The notes under the pieces were generated by a model. The model ran no database searches. It was not told the origin of the DNA and was given only the letters and a program-made list of their open reading frames with translations. From Muribaculaceae bacterium (lineage in GTDB: Bacteria; Bacteroidota; Bacteroidia; Bacteroidales; Muribaculaceae), in assembly GCA_022509045.1 (NCBI GenBank), contig JAFLTZ010000001.1, forward strand, positions 1-64,000: a stretch of DNA of 64,000 nucleotides. Reading direction: 5' to 3'. Numbering within the stretch: the stretch's first letter is position 1; every line of letters begins with the position of its first letter. Below are positions 16,128 through 24,880 of the stretch, piece after piece. A program made the translations under genes and the position numbers.

Positions 16128-17540
16128 ATGAAAAAAGATATTAATCTTGGATACATAGTATTTCTTTCAATAGCTGCAGCTATTGGAGGGTTCTTATTTG
16201 GTTATGATACAGCCGTAGTATCCGGCACCAACGAAGCCGTATGGCAACAATTTAACATTGGCGACGGTTCTTTCTTTAGAGGCTTTTATGTATCGGCGGC
16301 TATATTAGGTTCAATACTCGGAGCTCTCTGTGGTGGTACTGTATCCGAACGCATCGGACGTAAATTTTCAATGATGCTCGCTGCGTTTCTTTTCCTCATA
16401 TCATCTTTATGGTGCGCTGTATGTTCTAATTTCCATGAACTGATTGTTGCTCGCGTAATCGGTGGTTTCGGTATAGGGTTGGCATCGGTTGTTTGTCCTT
16501 GCTACATATCTGAATTAGCTGTTGCCAAATATCGTGGTACTTTAGTGGCTCTCTATCAATTTGCCATTACATTCGGTATTCTTATTGCTTATGGCGTAAA
16601 CTATTTGCTCGATTTACATGCCAACACAGCCATTGAGTCACCGGACCTTTGGAATTTGATAATGAATACGGAAGTATGGCGAGGGATGCTTGGAATGTGC
16701 GCTGTGCCGGCTTTGGTTTTCATTATTATTCTTTTCATTGTACCGGAATCTCCGCGTTGGCTTGTCGTTCGAGGCGACCGCTATACTGCTGAAAAAATCC
16801 TCATGAACATATATCACTCAAAGGATGCTGTGCTCAATGAAATCAAATCCATTACAGGAGAAAAGTTTGACTCCGGATTCGGAGCAACCGATTACATCAA
16901 AAGACACCGCCGGATGATATATGCTATACTCATAGGTGTTGCAATTGCCATTTTAGGTCAATTCATGGGTGTAAATGCCGTAATATATTATGGACCTACT
17001 ATTTTCAAAGAAGTAGGGCTTGAAGACCCTCTTCTTGGTCAAGTATGGATAGGTGTTGTAAACTGTGCCACAACTATTATCGCTATATTTTTCATTGACA
17101 AAGTCGGGCGTAAAGGATTGGTGTATTTTGGGGTTTCCGGTATGATTCTATTTTTAGTTCTTGCCGCCGGATTCCTTCATTTCCAGGAAGAAATGCAACT
17201 TGATAGTGTACTCATGATTGTATTTCTCGGCGCTTATATGTTCTGCCAAGCAATTTCAATCTCAGCTATCATTTTCGTAATTCTTTCGGAAATGTATCCT
17301 ACAAAAATACGCGGTTTGGCAATGTCAATCGCTTCAATGTCGCTTTGGGTTGCAAACTGGCTCGTATCTCAGATATTCCCGAACTTGCTTGATGCATTAA
17401 CACTGAAAGGTACATTTATTCTATTTGCAGCATGCTGCATACCTTACATGTTGATAATGTGGAAACTTGTACCAGAGACCACAGGCAAAACACTCGAAGA
17501 AATTGAACAATATTGGATAAAAGAAAAGAAATCTAAATAA
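16128..17540 (+). CDS. Sugar porter of the major facilitator superfamily
   Basis: A 470-residue inner-membrane proton-coupled sugar importer with about 12 helices. Sugar-porter signatures are visible: FLFGYDTAVVSG near the first helix, ERIGRK between helices 2 and 3, PESPRWL before the central loop, KVGRKG, and PETTGKTLEEIE at the C-terminus. It resembles XylE/galactose-proton symporters. Placed between the first DUF4434 gene and the epimerase, it probably brings the released mono- or disaccharide into the cytoplasm. The substrate is not readable from sequence. Confidence 0.92.
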   Translation: MKKDINLGYIVFLSIAAAIGGFLFGYDTAVVSGTNEAVWQQFNIGDGSFFRGFYVSAAILGSILGALCGGTVSERIGRKFSMMLAAFLFLISSLWCAVCSNFHELIVARVIGGFGIGLASVVCPCYISELAVAKYRGTLVALYQFAITFGILIAYGVNYLLDLHANTAIESPDLWNLIMNTEVWRGMLGMCAVPALVFIIILFIVPESPRWLVVRGDRYTAEKILMNIYHSKDAVLNEIKSITGEKFDSGFGATDYIKRHRRMIYAILIGVAIAILGQFMGVNAVIYYGPTIFKEVGLEDPLLGQVWIGVVNCATTIIAIFFIDKVGRKGLVYFGVSGMILFLVLAAGFLHFQEEMQLDSVLMIVFLGAYMFCQAISISAIIFVILSEMYPTKIRGLAMSIASMSLWVANWLVSQIFPNLLDALTLKGTFILFAACCIPYMLIMWKLVPETTGKTLEEIEQYWIKEKKSK

Positions 17541-17583
17541 AACTGACTCACACATTGTAATATCAGAAATATAATTAAACAAA

Positions 17584-18771
17584 ATGACTGAAAATCAGAG
17601 AAATGAATTTAAAAAACTTGCCGATCTGTATCGTAGCGAGTTGCTTGACAACGTAATGCCTTTTTGGATGAAACATTCTATCGATACAGAATGTGGTGGT
17701 TATTTTTCTTGCCTAAATCGTGATGGTGCTGTATATGATACCGACAAATTTATTTGGTTGCAAGGACGTGAGGTGTGGATGCTTTCCACACTTTATAACA
17801 AGGTTGAAAAGCGTCAGGATTGGCTTGACGCTGCTATTCAGGGAGGTGAATTCCTAAAGAAATATGGTCACGATGGTAACTACAATTGGTATTTCTCCCT
17901 CACTCGTGAAGGTAAGCCAATTGTTGACCCTTATAACATCTTCAGCTACACATTTGCGGTAATGGCTTTCGGACAGTTGTTCCTTGCCACAGGCAATAAG
18001 GAATATGCTGAAATTGCAAAAACCACATTTGACATAGTTCTAAGCAAAGCAGATAATACCAAAGGCAAATGGAATAAACTGCATCCCGGGACCCGTCCAC
18101 TCAAGAACTTTGCTCTGCCAATGATTCTTTGCAACCTTGCTCTCGAAATAGAAGAACTCCTCGAACCGGAATTCCTTCAGAAAACTATCGACACATGCAT
18201 TAGCGAAGTCGAACAGTTCGTTCGTCCGGAACTTGACGGACTGGTTGTAGAAAACATAGGCGTTGACGGTTCATTGGTTGATTGCTACGAAGGACGTCAC
18301 ATGAATCCGGGACACTCTATAGAAGCTATGTGGTTTATGATGGACCTCGGTCGTCGTTTGAATCGTCCGGAACTCATTGAACGAGCTAAAAACACTGCCA
18401 TTCGCATGGTTGAATATGGTTGGGATAAAGAATTCGGCGGAATCTTCTACTTTATGGATCTTAAAGGATATCCACCACAAGAACTTGAATGGGACCAAAA
18501 ACTCTGGTGGGTACATATCGAAACTCTCATCTGTATGCTTAAGGGCTATAACCTCACCGGTGATGAACACTGCTGGGAATGGTTTAAGAAAGTACACGAT
18601 TATGCGTGGACACATTTTGCCGACAAAGAACACCCCGAATGGTTTGGTTATCTCAACCGACGTGGCGAAGTACTTCTCCCATTGAAGGGAGGCAAATGGA
18701 AAGGCTGTTTCCACGTTCCAAGAGGTATGTTCCAATGTTGGAAAGTTCTCGAAGAACTTGCTTCAAAATAA
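17584..18771 (+). CDS. AGE-family epimerase (N-acylglucosamine 2-epimerase type)
   Basis: A 395-residue cytosolic (alpha/alpha)6-barrel epimerase that interconverts C2 epimers, such as GlcNAc and ManNAc or glucose and mannose units. The catalytic histidine regions are visible as RHMNPGHSIEAMWF and KLWWVHIETL. WLQGREVWML lies near the N-terminus, and EHPEWFGYLNRRGEV near the C-terminus. The NPGHxIEA form looks more like the AGE/renin-binding group than cellobiose 2-epimerases, though I would not exclude the latter. Its place next to a sugar importer suggests it reshapes the imported sugar. No kinase or lyase gene accompanies it, so the downstream route is unknown. Confidence 0.87.
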   Translation: MTENQRNEFKKLADLYRSELLDNVMPFWMKHSIDTECGGYFSCLNRDGAVYDTDKFIWLQGREVWMLSTLYNKVEKRQDWLDAAIQGGEFLKKYGHDGNYNWYFSLTREGKPIVDPYNIFSYTFAVMAFGQLFLATGNKEYAEIAKTTFDIVLSKADNTKGKWNKLHPGTRPLKNFALPMILCNLALEIEELLEPEFLQKTIDTCISEVEQFVRPELDGLVVENIGVDGSLVDCYEGRHMNPGHSIEAMWFMMDLGRRLNRPELIERAKNTAIRMVEYGWDKEFGGIFYFMDLKGYPPQELEWDQKLWWVHIETLICMLKGYNLTGDEHCWEWFKKVHDYAWTHFADKEHPEWFGYLNRRGEVLLPLKGGKWKGCFHVPRGMFQCWKVLEELASK

Positions 18772-18792
18772 TAACAAAACTTACCCTATCAT

Positions 18793-18822
18793 CATTGCAG
18801 GATAATTTTCTATCCTGCAATG
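18793..18822 (+). terminator. Intra-operon 12-bp stem-loop
   Basis: CATTGCAGGATA (18793-18804) pairs perfectly with 18811-18822 around a 6-base loop. It is not followed by a good U-run, so it is more likely a partial terminator, 3'-end stabiliser or processing site than a full stop. It lies between the epimerase gene and the second DUF4434 gene. Confidence 0.5.
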
Positions 18823-18857
18823 GTTATAATTAAACTTCACTTAAATATCACACCTAT

Positions 18858-19949
18858 ATGAGCAACAATCGCAGAAATTTCATCAAAAACATGGCTGTAG
18901 CAGCCGGAGTAGCAGCCGGAGCCAAATACCTCACATCATGCAACACTTCTGCACCAACATCATCACTTCATTTTGAAGGAGACCCATCACTTGCCGGTAA
19001 ATTTATCACTCCTGAGTGCAAGCAAGGGATGCCTATTCACGCCACATTCCTCGACGAGGTAAGCTGGGATATTCCTCACCAAAATTGGGGTCCTGTAGAA
19101 TGGGATAAAGATTTTGCCAGCATGAAGCGCATGGGGATTAACACTGTGGTTTTAATCCGCGCCGGATTAGGAAGTTGGATTGCATCACCTTTCAAATCAG
19201 TTATTTCTATGCGAGAGGATGTAATGTATCCACCTCTTGATCTCACTGAAATGTTCCTTACACTCGCCGACAAGCATGGTCTTAATTTCTATTTCGGTCT
19301 ATACGATTCAGGCTACTATTGGCACATTGGCGAATATCAGAAAGAAATAGATATCAATCTGGCTCTCATTGACGAGGTTTGGGAAAAATATGGTCATCAT
19401 AAATCATTTGCCGGATGGTATCTTTCTCAGGAAGTAAGCCGTAGAACTCGCAATATTGCCAAGATTTTTGCGGATATGGGTAAATACGCAAAAAATATCT
19501 CCGGTGGATTGCCTACTATGATTTCACCTTATATACACGGAGTCAAGACAGACCAGGTAATGGCAGGCGACAAGGCTACCACCGTGGAGGAACACGAAAG
19601 AGAATGGAACGAAATACTTGGAAATATACAAGGAGCCGTAGATATCCTCGCATTCCAGGACGGACAAGTTAATTACGGAGAACTATATGATTACCTCACA
19701 GTAAATAAGGCTCTTGCAGATAAATATGGTATGCGCTGTTGGTCGAACGTAGAATCTTTCGACCGCGATATGCCAATCAGATTCCTCCCCATCAAATGGG
19801 AAAAACTTTTACTTAAACTCGACATTGCGCGCAAAGCAGGAATGGAGGATATCATCACATTCGAGTACTCTCATTTCATGAGCCCGAATTCGGCATATTC
19901 TCAAGCAGGACATCTATACAATAGGTATCTTGAACATTTTAAGTTATAA
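18858..19949 (+). CDS. DUF4434 family lipoprotein, predicted Tat-exported (second copy)
   Basis: A 363-residue paralogue of the protein at 15005. It again has a twin-arginine-like start (NNRRNFIKNMAVAAG) followed by a lipobox LTSC (Cys28). The core motifs are conserved: ATFLDEVSWDIPHQNWG, AGWYLSQEVSRR with the candidate acid/base glutamate, and AFQDGQVNYGEL. The closing segment EYSHFMSPNSAYSQAGHLY is nearly the same as in the first copy. Differences cluster in the loop after residue 90 and around the active-site face, which may mean the two copies handle different linkages. The susC gene follows after 37 bases. Confidence 0.8.
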   Translation: MSNNRRNFIKNMAVAAGVAAGAKYLTSCNTSAPTSSLHFEGDPSLAGKFITPECKQGMPIHATFLDEVSWDIPHQNWGPVEWDKDFASMKRMGINTVVLIRAGLGSWIASPFKSVISMREDVMYPPLDLTEMFLTLADKHGLNFYFGLYDSGYYWHIGEYQKEIDINLALIDEVWEKYGHHKSFAGWYLSQEVSRRTRNIAKIFADMGKYAKNISGGLPTMISPYIHGVKTDQVMAGDKATTVEEHEREWNEILGNIQGAVDILAFQDGQVNYGELYDYLTVNKALADKYGMRCWSNVESFDRDMPIRFLPIKWEKLLLKLDIARKAGMEDIITFEYSHFMSPNSAYSQAGHLYNRYLEHFKL

Positions 19950-19986
19950 TTACACATCAATGATAATTTAAACCAATTCAAATATT

Positions 19987-22900
19987 ATGAAATTGAATTT
20001 TAAAATTCAACTGCGAAACCTATTCACCTTCATTATTTTTTTGTGCATCAGTTCTTTAACATTTGCACAAACTCAGATGGTGACAGGTTCCGTTGTTGAC
20101 CCGGAGAACGAGCCACTTCCCGGTGCAACCGTTATGGTAAAAGGCTCCACTCGCGGAGTTGCCACCGATTTGGAAGGTAACTATTCAATTGCCGCTAAAA
20201 AAGGGGAAGTGCTTGTGTTCAGCTATGTGGGTATGAGAACTCACGAAGTAAAAATCAGCCACACAACCATCAATGTCCAACTTATTGAAGATATCGGCAA
20301 TCTTGATGAATTAGTTGTAGTAGGTTATGGCGTACAAAAGAGAGGCAATATTACCGGAGCCATCTCTACAGTCAATGACAAAGAACTTCTTAAATCACCA
20401 ACAATGTCATTGTCAAACGTTATAGGTGGTCGTGTTTCAGGTGTCGCAACAGTTCAACAAACCGGTCAACCGGGCTATGACAATGCTTCAATTACAGTGC
20501 GTGGACAAAGTAACATCGTGTATGTGATTGACGGTGTGCGTCGCACTTCTTCCGATTTCAATGGTATTGATCCCAACGAAATTGAATCTATTTCGGTTTT
20601 GAAAGATGCATCAGCTGTTGCTGTATATGGATTGGATGCCAACGCAGCTTTCATTATAACCACAAAAAAAGGTCGTTCGGACAAAACTCAAATATCGTAC
20701 TCCGGTTCTGTTGGTTTCACCCAAAATGCACTTCAACAAGAGTGGCTCACCGGTCCTGAATTTGCGAAATGGTATAATAAAGCTCTTTCACTCACCGAAA
20801 CGTCTGATAAAAATGCAGGAACATACAATCCTGAGGATGGTTTATATTATTTCAATCCAAAATTTTCTGATGATCAGGTACAAATGATGATTAACGGTAC
20901 TAACGGTTGGGGAAACACCGATTGGTATAACGAAATGTATGGCAACGGGTTCCGTACACATCATAATATTTCTGCCACAGGAGGAAACGACAGGGTTCAT
21001 TTTTTTGCATCTGTAGGTTATCTCAAAGAAGACGGAAACCTTGATGGATACGGATATAACCGTTACAATTTGCGCGGAAATATTGATGCCAAAATCACAA
21101 ACAATCTTACATTTGACCTCGGTATTTCCGGTCGTATCGAAGACCGCGACGCTACAGCGTTTGGCACAGGAAAGGATGATTTCCTCAATGTGCCTCAACA
21201 AATTGTGAGTATGTATCCGTTCTTGCCTAAAACTGCAGTATGGTCAGATGGGAAAGAATATACTACAGGTGCACAAGGATGGACTCCCGATAATAACGCA
21301 TGGGGAGCTACACACGACACAGGTTACAGCAAGAGCAGACTTTCATACATATCTGCAAATATGTCGCTGAAATATGATGCTCCTTTTTTAAAGGGGCTAT
21401 CAGCTAAATTTCTTGCTTCATACGACTTGTATTATTCATTTTCGAAAACTTTACACTATCCGCTAAAGCACTTGCTTGCCGATATAAACAAAATAGATAT
21501 CAACACAGTGGATATGCCATATAACTTGGTTTGGGCATATCAAGGTTACAACAACACTCAGCTCAATGAAGCTGCCAACACAAGTTCTACTCTTTCTACT
21601 CAAACATCAATAAATTACGACAATACTTTTGGGAAGCATACCATCAATGCACTTGCTTTGTTGGAAACTCGCCAGCTCAAATCTAATGGATTAGGTGCAG
21701 GTGGTATGGGTCTCGATTTCCTCTCTCTTGATGAACTTGGCAAACTCACCTTTGTCAATGGAAATGGAGAAATAAAGCAACCCACAATATCCGGGTCAAG
21801 CTCAGAATCTCGCGTTGCCGGATTTGTAGGTCGTGTAAATTACAACTACGATGATAAGTATTTCGTAGAAGGTACAATTCGATACGATGGTAGCTATTTA
21901 TTCGGTGGTATGAATAAGCGTTGGGTTGCACTTCCCGGTGCATCTTTAGGTTGGCGTATCAGCAAAGAAGAATTCTTTAATGTTGATTGGATTAACGACT
22001 TTAAGTTGCGTGTGGCAGTCGGTGAAACTGGAATAAGCGGAATAAGTCCGTTCCAATGGCTCACAACAATGGTGCTTAACAAGAACGCCGTGATTATAGG
22101 AGGAACTCCTTCTACGTTTATATCTGCGGGAGGACTCGGCAATCCTTATTTACAGTGGGCTAAGTGTTTGAATTATAATGCCGGTTTCAACATTCTTACA
22201 TTCCAAGGACGTTTGGGTCTGGAATTCGACGTATTCTACAAACACGAATATGACCTCCTCACCACAGCAACCGGTGCATATCCGCCGTCAATGGGTGGTT
22301 ATTACTTTAGCACTGCCAATGGTAATGAAAAAGATTATCGAGGCGTTGATATAACACTTACGCACAACAATTCTGTTGGTGATTTCAACTATGGAGTGAA
22401 AGTCGTTTATTCTTATGCTTACGGACGATGGCTGAAATACATGGCTGATTCTGAAAATGCACCATCTTACGACCGCGTAACCGGGACTCAAATAGGTGCT
22501 CGCCGCGGACTTATTGCATTGGGTTTATTCCAATCACAGGAAGAAATAGACAATTCAATTCTTGTAGATGGATACCCGGTAAAAGTAGGTTATCTTAAAT
22601 ATCTCGACCGTAATGGCGATGGTAAGATTGTTCGTAATGGAGAAAATAGCGATGTGGGCATCATCGCAAAGAGTGCAATACCGACATCAACAGGTGCTAT
22701 CGACCTATTCGGCTCATGGAAAGGTATTGACATTGATATGTTGTGGGGATGGGGGCTTGGTCATGATGTAGCCATGACAGGTCAATATCAAGGAGCTGAC
22801 AATTCGGGCACAATGGACCACACCATGTACACTAAACCATTTTATCAAGGCGGTAATGCTCCGAGATATCTTGTGGAAAACAGCTGGACTCCTGAAAACC

Positions 22901-23205
22901 GGACAGCATATTTCCCACGTTTGGAAACAACACCTTATTCTCAAAATAACGCTATTTCAAGTAGTTATTGGTATAAGAAAGGTGATTATATTCGCTTGAA
23001 GACAGCTCAAATAGGATATACGTTCCCACAGAAACTTATCGGGCGTTCAGGTATCACTCGACTCAGAGTATATGCTGAGGGATACAACCTACTAACTTTC
23101 AGTGGTCTTAACAAGTTTAATATCGACCCTGAGTCACCAGCTGTAAATAACGGATACTATCCACAACAGCGTTCTTATTCTTTCGGTATTAACATTTCAT
23201 TCTAA
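19987..23205 (+). CDS. susC: SusC-family TonB-dependent outer-membrane transporter
   Basis: A 1072-residue outer-membrane importer that takes up oligosaccharides with TonB energy. It has a signal peptide (ending SSLTFAQ), then a carboxypeptidase-D-regulatory-like domain (about residues 32-108, with GATVMVKGST and GVATDLEGNYS). A TonB-box-like segment LDELVVVGYG follows, then the plug domain (to about 230) and a 22-strand barrel to the C-terminal FGINISF. Length and order are typical of SusC. susD follows 17 bases later, and together they form the lidded importer. Symbol given by family; the true glycan is unknown. Confidence 0.95.
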   Translation: MKLNFKIQLRNLFTFIIFLCISSLTFAQTQMVTGSVVDPENEPLPGATVMVKGSTRGVATDLEGNYSIAAKKGEVLVFSYVGMRTHEVKISHTTINVQLIEDIGNLDELVVVGYGVQKRGNITGAISTVNDKELLKSPTMSLSNVIGGRVSGVATVQQTGQPGYDNASITVRGQSNIVYVIDGVRRTSSDFNGIDPNEIESISVLKDASAVAVYGLDANAAFIITTKKGRSDKTQISYSGSVGFTQNALQQEWLTGPEFAKWYNKALSLTETSDKNAGTYNPEDGLYYFNPKFSDDQVQMMINGTNGWGNTDWYNEMYGNGFRTHHNISATGGNDRVHFFASVGYLKEDGNLDGYGYNRYNLRGNIDAKITNNLTFDLGISGRIEDRDATAFGTGKDDFLNVPQQIVSMYPFLPKTAVWSDGKEYTTGAQGWTPDNNAWGATHDTGYSKSRLSYISANMSLKYDAPFLKGLSAKFLASYDLYYSFSKTLHYPLKHLLADINKIDINTVDMPYNLVWAYQGYNNTQLNEAANTSSTLSTQTSINYDNTFGKHTINALALLETRQLKSNGLGAGGMGLDFLSLDELGKLTFVNGNGEIKQPTISGSSSESRVAGFVGRVNYNYDDKYFVEGTIRYDGSYLFGGMNKRWVALPGASLGWRISKEEFFNVDWINDFKLRVAVGETGISGISPFQWLTTMVLNKNAVIIGGTPSTFISAGGLGNPYLQWAKCLNYNAGFNILTFQGRLGLEFDVFYKHEYDLLTTATGAYPPSMGGYYFSTANGNEKDYRGVDITLTHNNSVGDFNYGVKVVYSYAYGRWLKYMADSENAPSYDRVTGTQIGARRGLIALGLFQSQEEIDNSILVDGYPVKVGYLKYLDRNGDGKIVRNGENSDVGIIAKSAIPTSTGAIDLFGSWKGIDIDMLWGWGLGHDVAMTGQYQGADNSGTMDHTMYTKPFYQGGNAPRYLVENSWTPENRTAYFPRLETTPYSQNNAISSSYWYKKGDYIRLKTAQIGYTFPQKLIGRSGITRLRVYAEGYNLLTFSGLNKFNIDPESPAVNNGYYPQQRSYSFGINISF

Positions 23206-23222
23206 AATCGGAGGAGAAAACA

Positions 23223-24860
23223 ATGAAAAAATCAATTATAAAAAACATACTTTCCATAGCAGCTCTTGGCACCATCGCAACATCATGCAACAGTTGGCTC
23301 GACGGTGTACCTAACAAATCTTCTGTATTGGAAGAAACTGTATGGGAAACAGAAGAATCTGCAGAATCATATCTTAACGGATTCTATACCTATATTGATA
23401 AATATGGGCAATTTGGTGGCAACCAATATAGCGGTGCTCTCACAGAATCGCTCACCGATGCTTTCAAATATGGCAGTTCCACTCTCGGTTATCGTGCCGG
23501 GCATGAGAATCAATATGTGATGATGCCGGAAGTTATAACGGTAGGTAGTAATCACCTATCGTTATGGGGTACAGCATATACAAATATCCGCCGCATTAAT
23601 CAATATTTGCGCGATATGGAGAGATATTCCACATACGGAGAAGAAAAAGAAACTGTTTGGAAAGCTCAAGCACTTTTCCTCCGTGCATTGGTATATTTCA
23701 ATCTTGCAAAACGTCATCCCGGAGTAATTATCTACGATGACCTTCCTACTGATGGACAAAAAGCGCGTTCCACAGAAGAAGAAACATGGGATTTCATCGA
23801 AGCTGATTTGGAGTATGCTGCTGCACACCTCCCCAAAACATGGAATTCAGCTAATGAAGGCAGAATCACTTATGGAGCTGTAAAGGCATTCCAATCACGC
23901 GTATTCTTATATGCAAAACGTTGGCAAAAAGCTTATGATGCTGCTGTAGAAGTAGAAAAACTCGAGCAAGAAGGCATTTATGGGCTTGTAAACGATTACA
24001 CTCAAGCATGGAAAGGGAGCAATAAAGAAGCAATCCTTCAATTCTTCTATCGTAGCCTTAATGGTCCGTCGCATAATTTTGACAAAAACTACGTTCCGGC
24101 TTGCGATGGTTACGAATATGGTGCCACAGGGACTCCAACCCAAGAAATGGTTGAATGTTATGAGACCAAGACCGGAGAAAAGTTTGACTGGGAACCATGG
24201 CATTCCGGGTCTAACACCACTCGTCCCCCTTATGAAGAACTTGAACCACGTTTTGCCGCTTCTGTTATCTATCCGGGGTCTGTTTGGAAAGGACGAACTA
24301 TGGATTGCTCCGTTGATGGTGTAAATGGCACATATATGGACTATGATAGTAAAGATTACTCATGGGGACAAACTACTACCGGATATTTCCTCAAAAAACT
24401 TCTTGACGAAAATCTTATTGATGTTCAAGGCACAGCAAGTAGCCAAACATGGGTTGATATTCGTTATGCCGAGGTTCTTCTCAACAAGGCAGAAGCCGCA
24501 TATATGCTCGGCAAAGAAGCCAGTGAATACCAAGCTCCTATGAACCGAGTACGTGCTCGCGTTGGCCTGCCTGCTAAGACATCTACAGGAGAAGAGTGGT
24601 TTGCCGACTATCGCAACGAACGCAAAGTCGAACTTGCCTACGAAGGACATCTTTATTGGGATATGGTGCGTTGGCGTAGATGCCACATTGAATATAACAA
24701 CTACCGTTGTCATGGTTTCAAAATTGAGGGTGGAAATTACACTTATGTAGATGTTGACCACGCTGACCGTAGATTTTTAGAACGTCAATACGTAGTTCCA
24801 ATCCCTGCAGATGAAATGCGTAACAACTCTCTCATCGAACAATATCCTGAATGGAAATAA
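23223..24860 (+). CDS. susD: SusD/RagB-family surface glycan-binding lipoprotein
   Basis: A 545-residue lipoprotein forming the hinged lid over the SusC barrel and binding the oligosaccharide. The signal ends in a lipobox TSCNSW (Cys22). The N-terminal helical TPR-like region holds AQALFLRALVYFNLAK, a family hallmark. The C-terminal part has RYAEVLLNKAEAAYM and DMVRWRRC, then YVVPIPADEM followed by NSLIEQYPEW, all typical of SusD. The gene directly follows susC and precedes the third surface protein by 20 bases. Confidence 0.95.
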   Translation: MKKSIIKNILSIAALGTIATSCNSWLDGVPNKSSVLEETVWETEESAESYLNGFYTYIDKYGQFGGNQYSGALTESLTDAFKYGSSTLGYRAGHENQYVMMPEVITVGSNHLSLWGTAYTNIRRINQYLRDMERYSTYGEEKETVWKAQALFLRALVYFNLAKRHPGVIIYDDLPTDGQKARSTEEETWDFIEADLEYAAAHLPKTWNSANEGRITYGAVKAFQSRVFLYAKRWQKAYDAAVEVEKLEQEGIYGLVNDYTQAWKGSNKEAILQFFYRSLNGPSHNFDKNYVPACDGYEYGATGTPTQEMVECYETKTGEKFDWEPWHSGSNTTRPPYEELEPRFAASVIYPGSVWKGRTMDCSVDGVNGTYMDYDSKDYSWGQTTTGYFLKKLLDENLIDVQGTASSQTWVDIRYAEVLLNKAEAAYMLGKEASEYQAPMNRVRARVGLPAKTSTGEEWFADYRNERKVELAYEGHLYWDMVRWRRCHIEYNNYRCHGFKIEGGNYTYVDVDHADRRFLERQYVVPIPADEMRNNSLIEQYPEWK

Positions 24861-24880
24861 TCTGTTAAATTCGCTTTATA

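Noticed and set aside
17584-18771. Cellobiose 2-epimerase as the firm call
   Set aside because: The NPGHSIEAMWF motif and KLWWVHIE pattern fit the AGE/renin-binding group better, so only the broader family is named.
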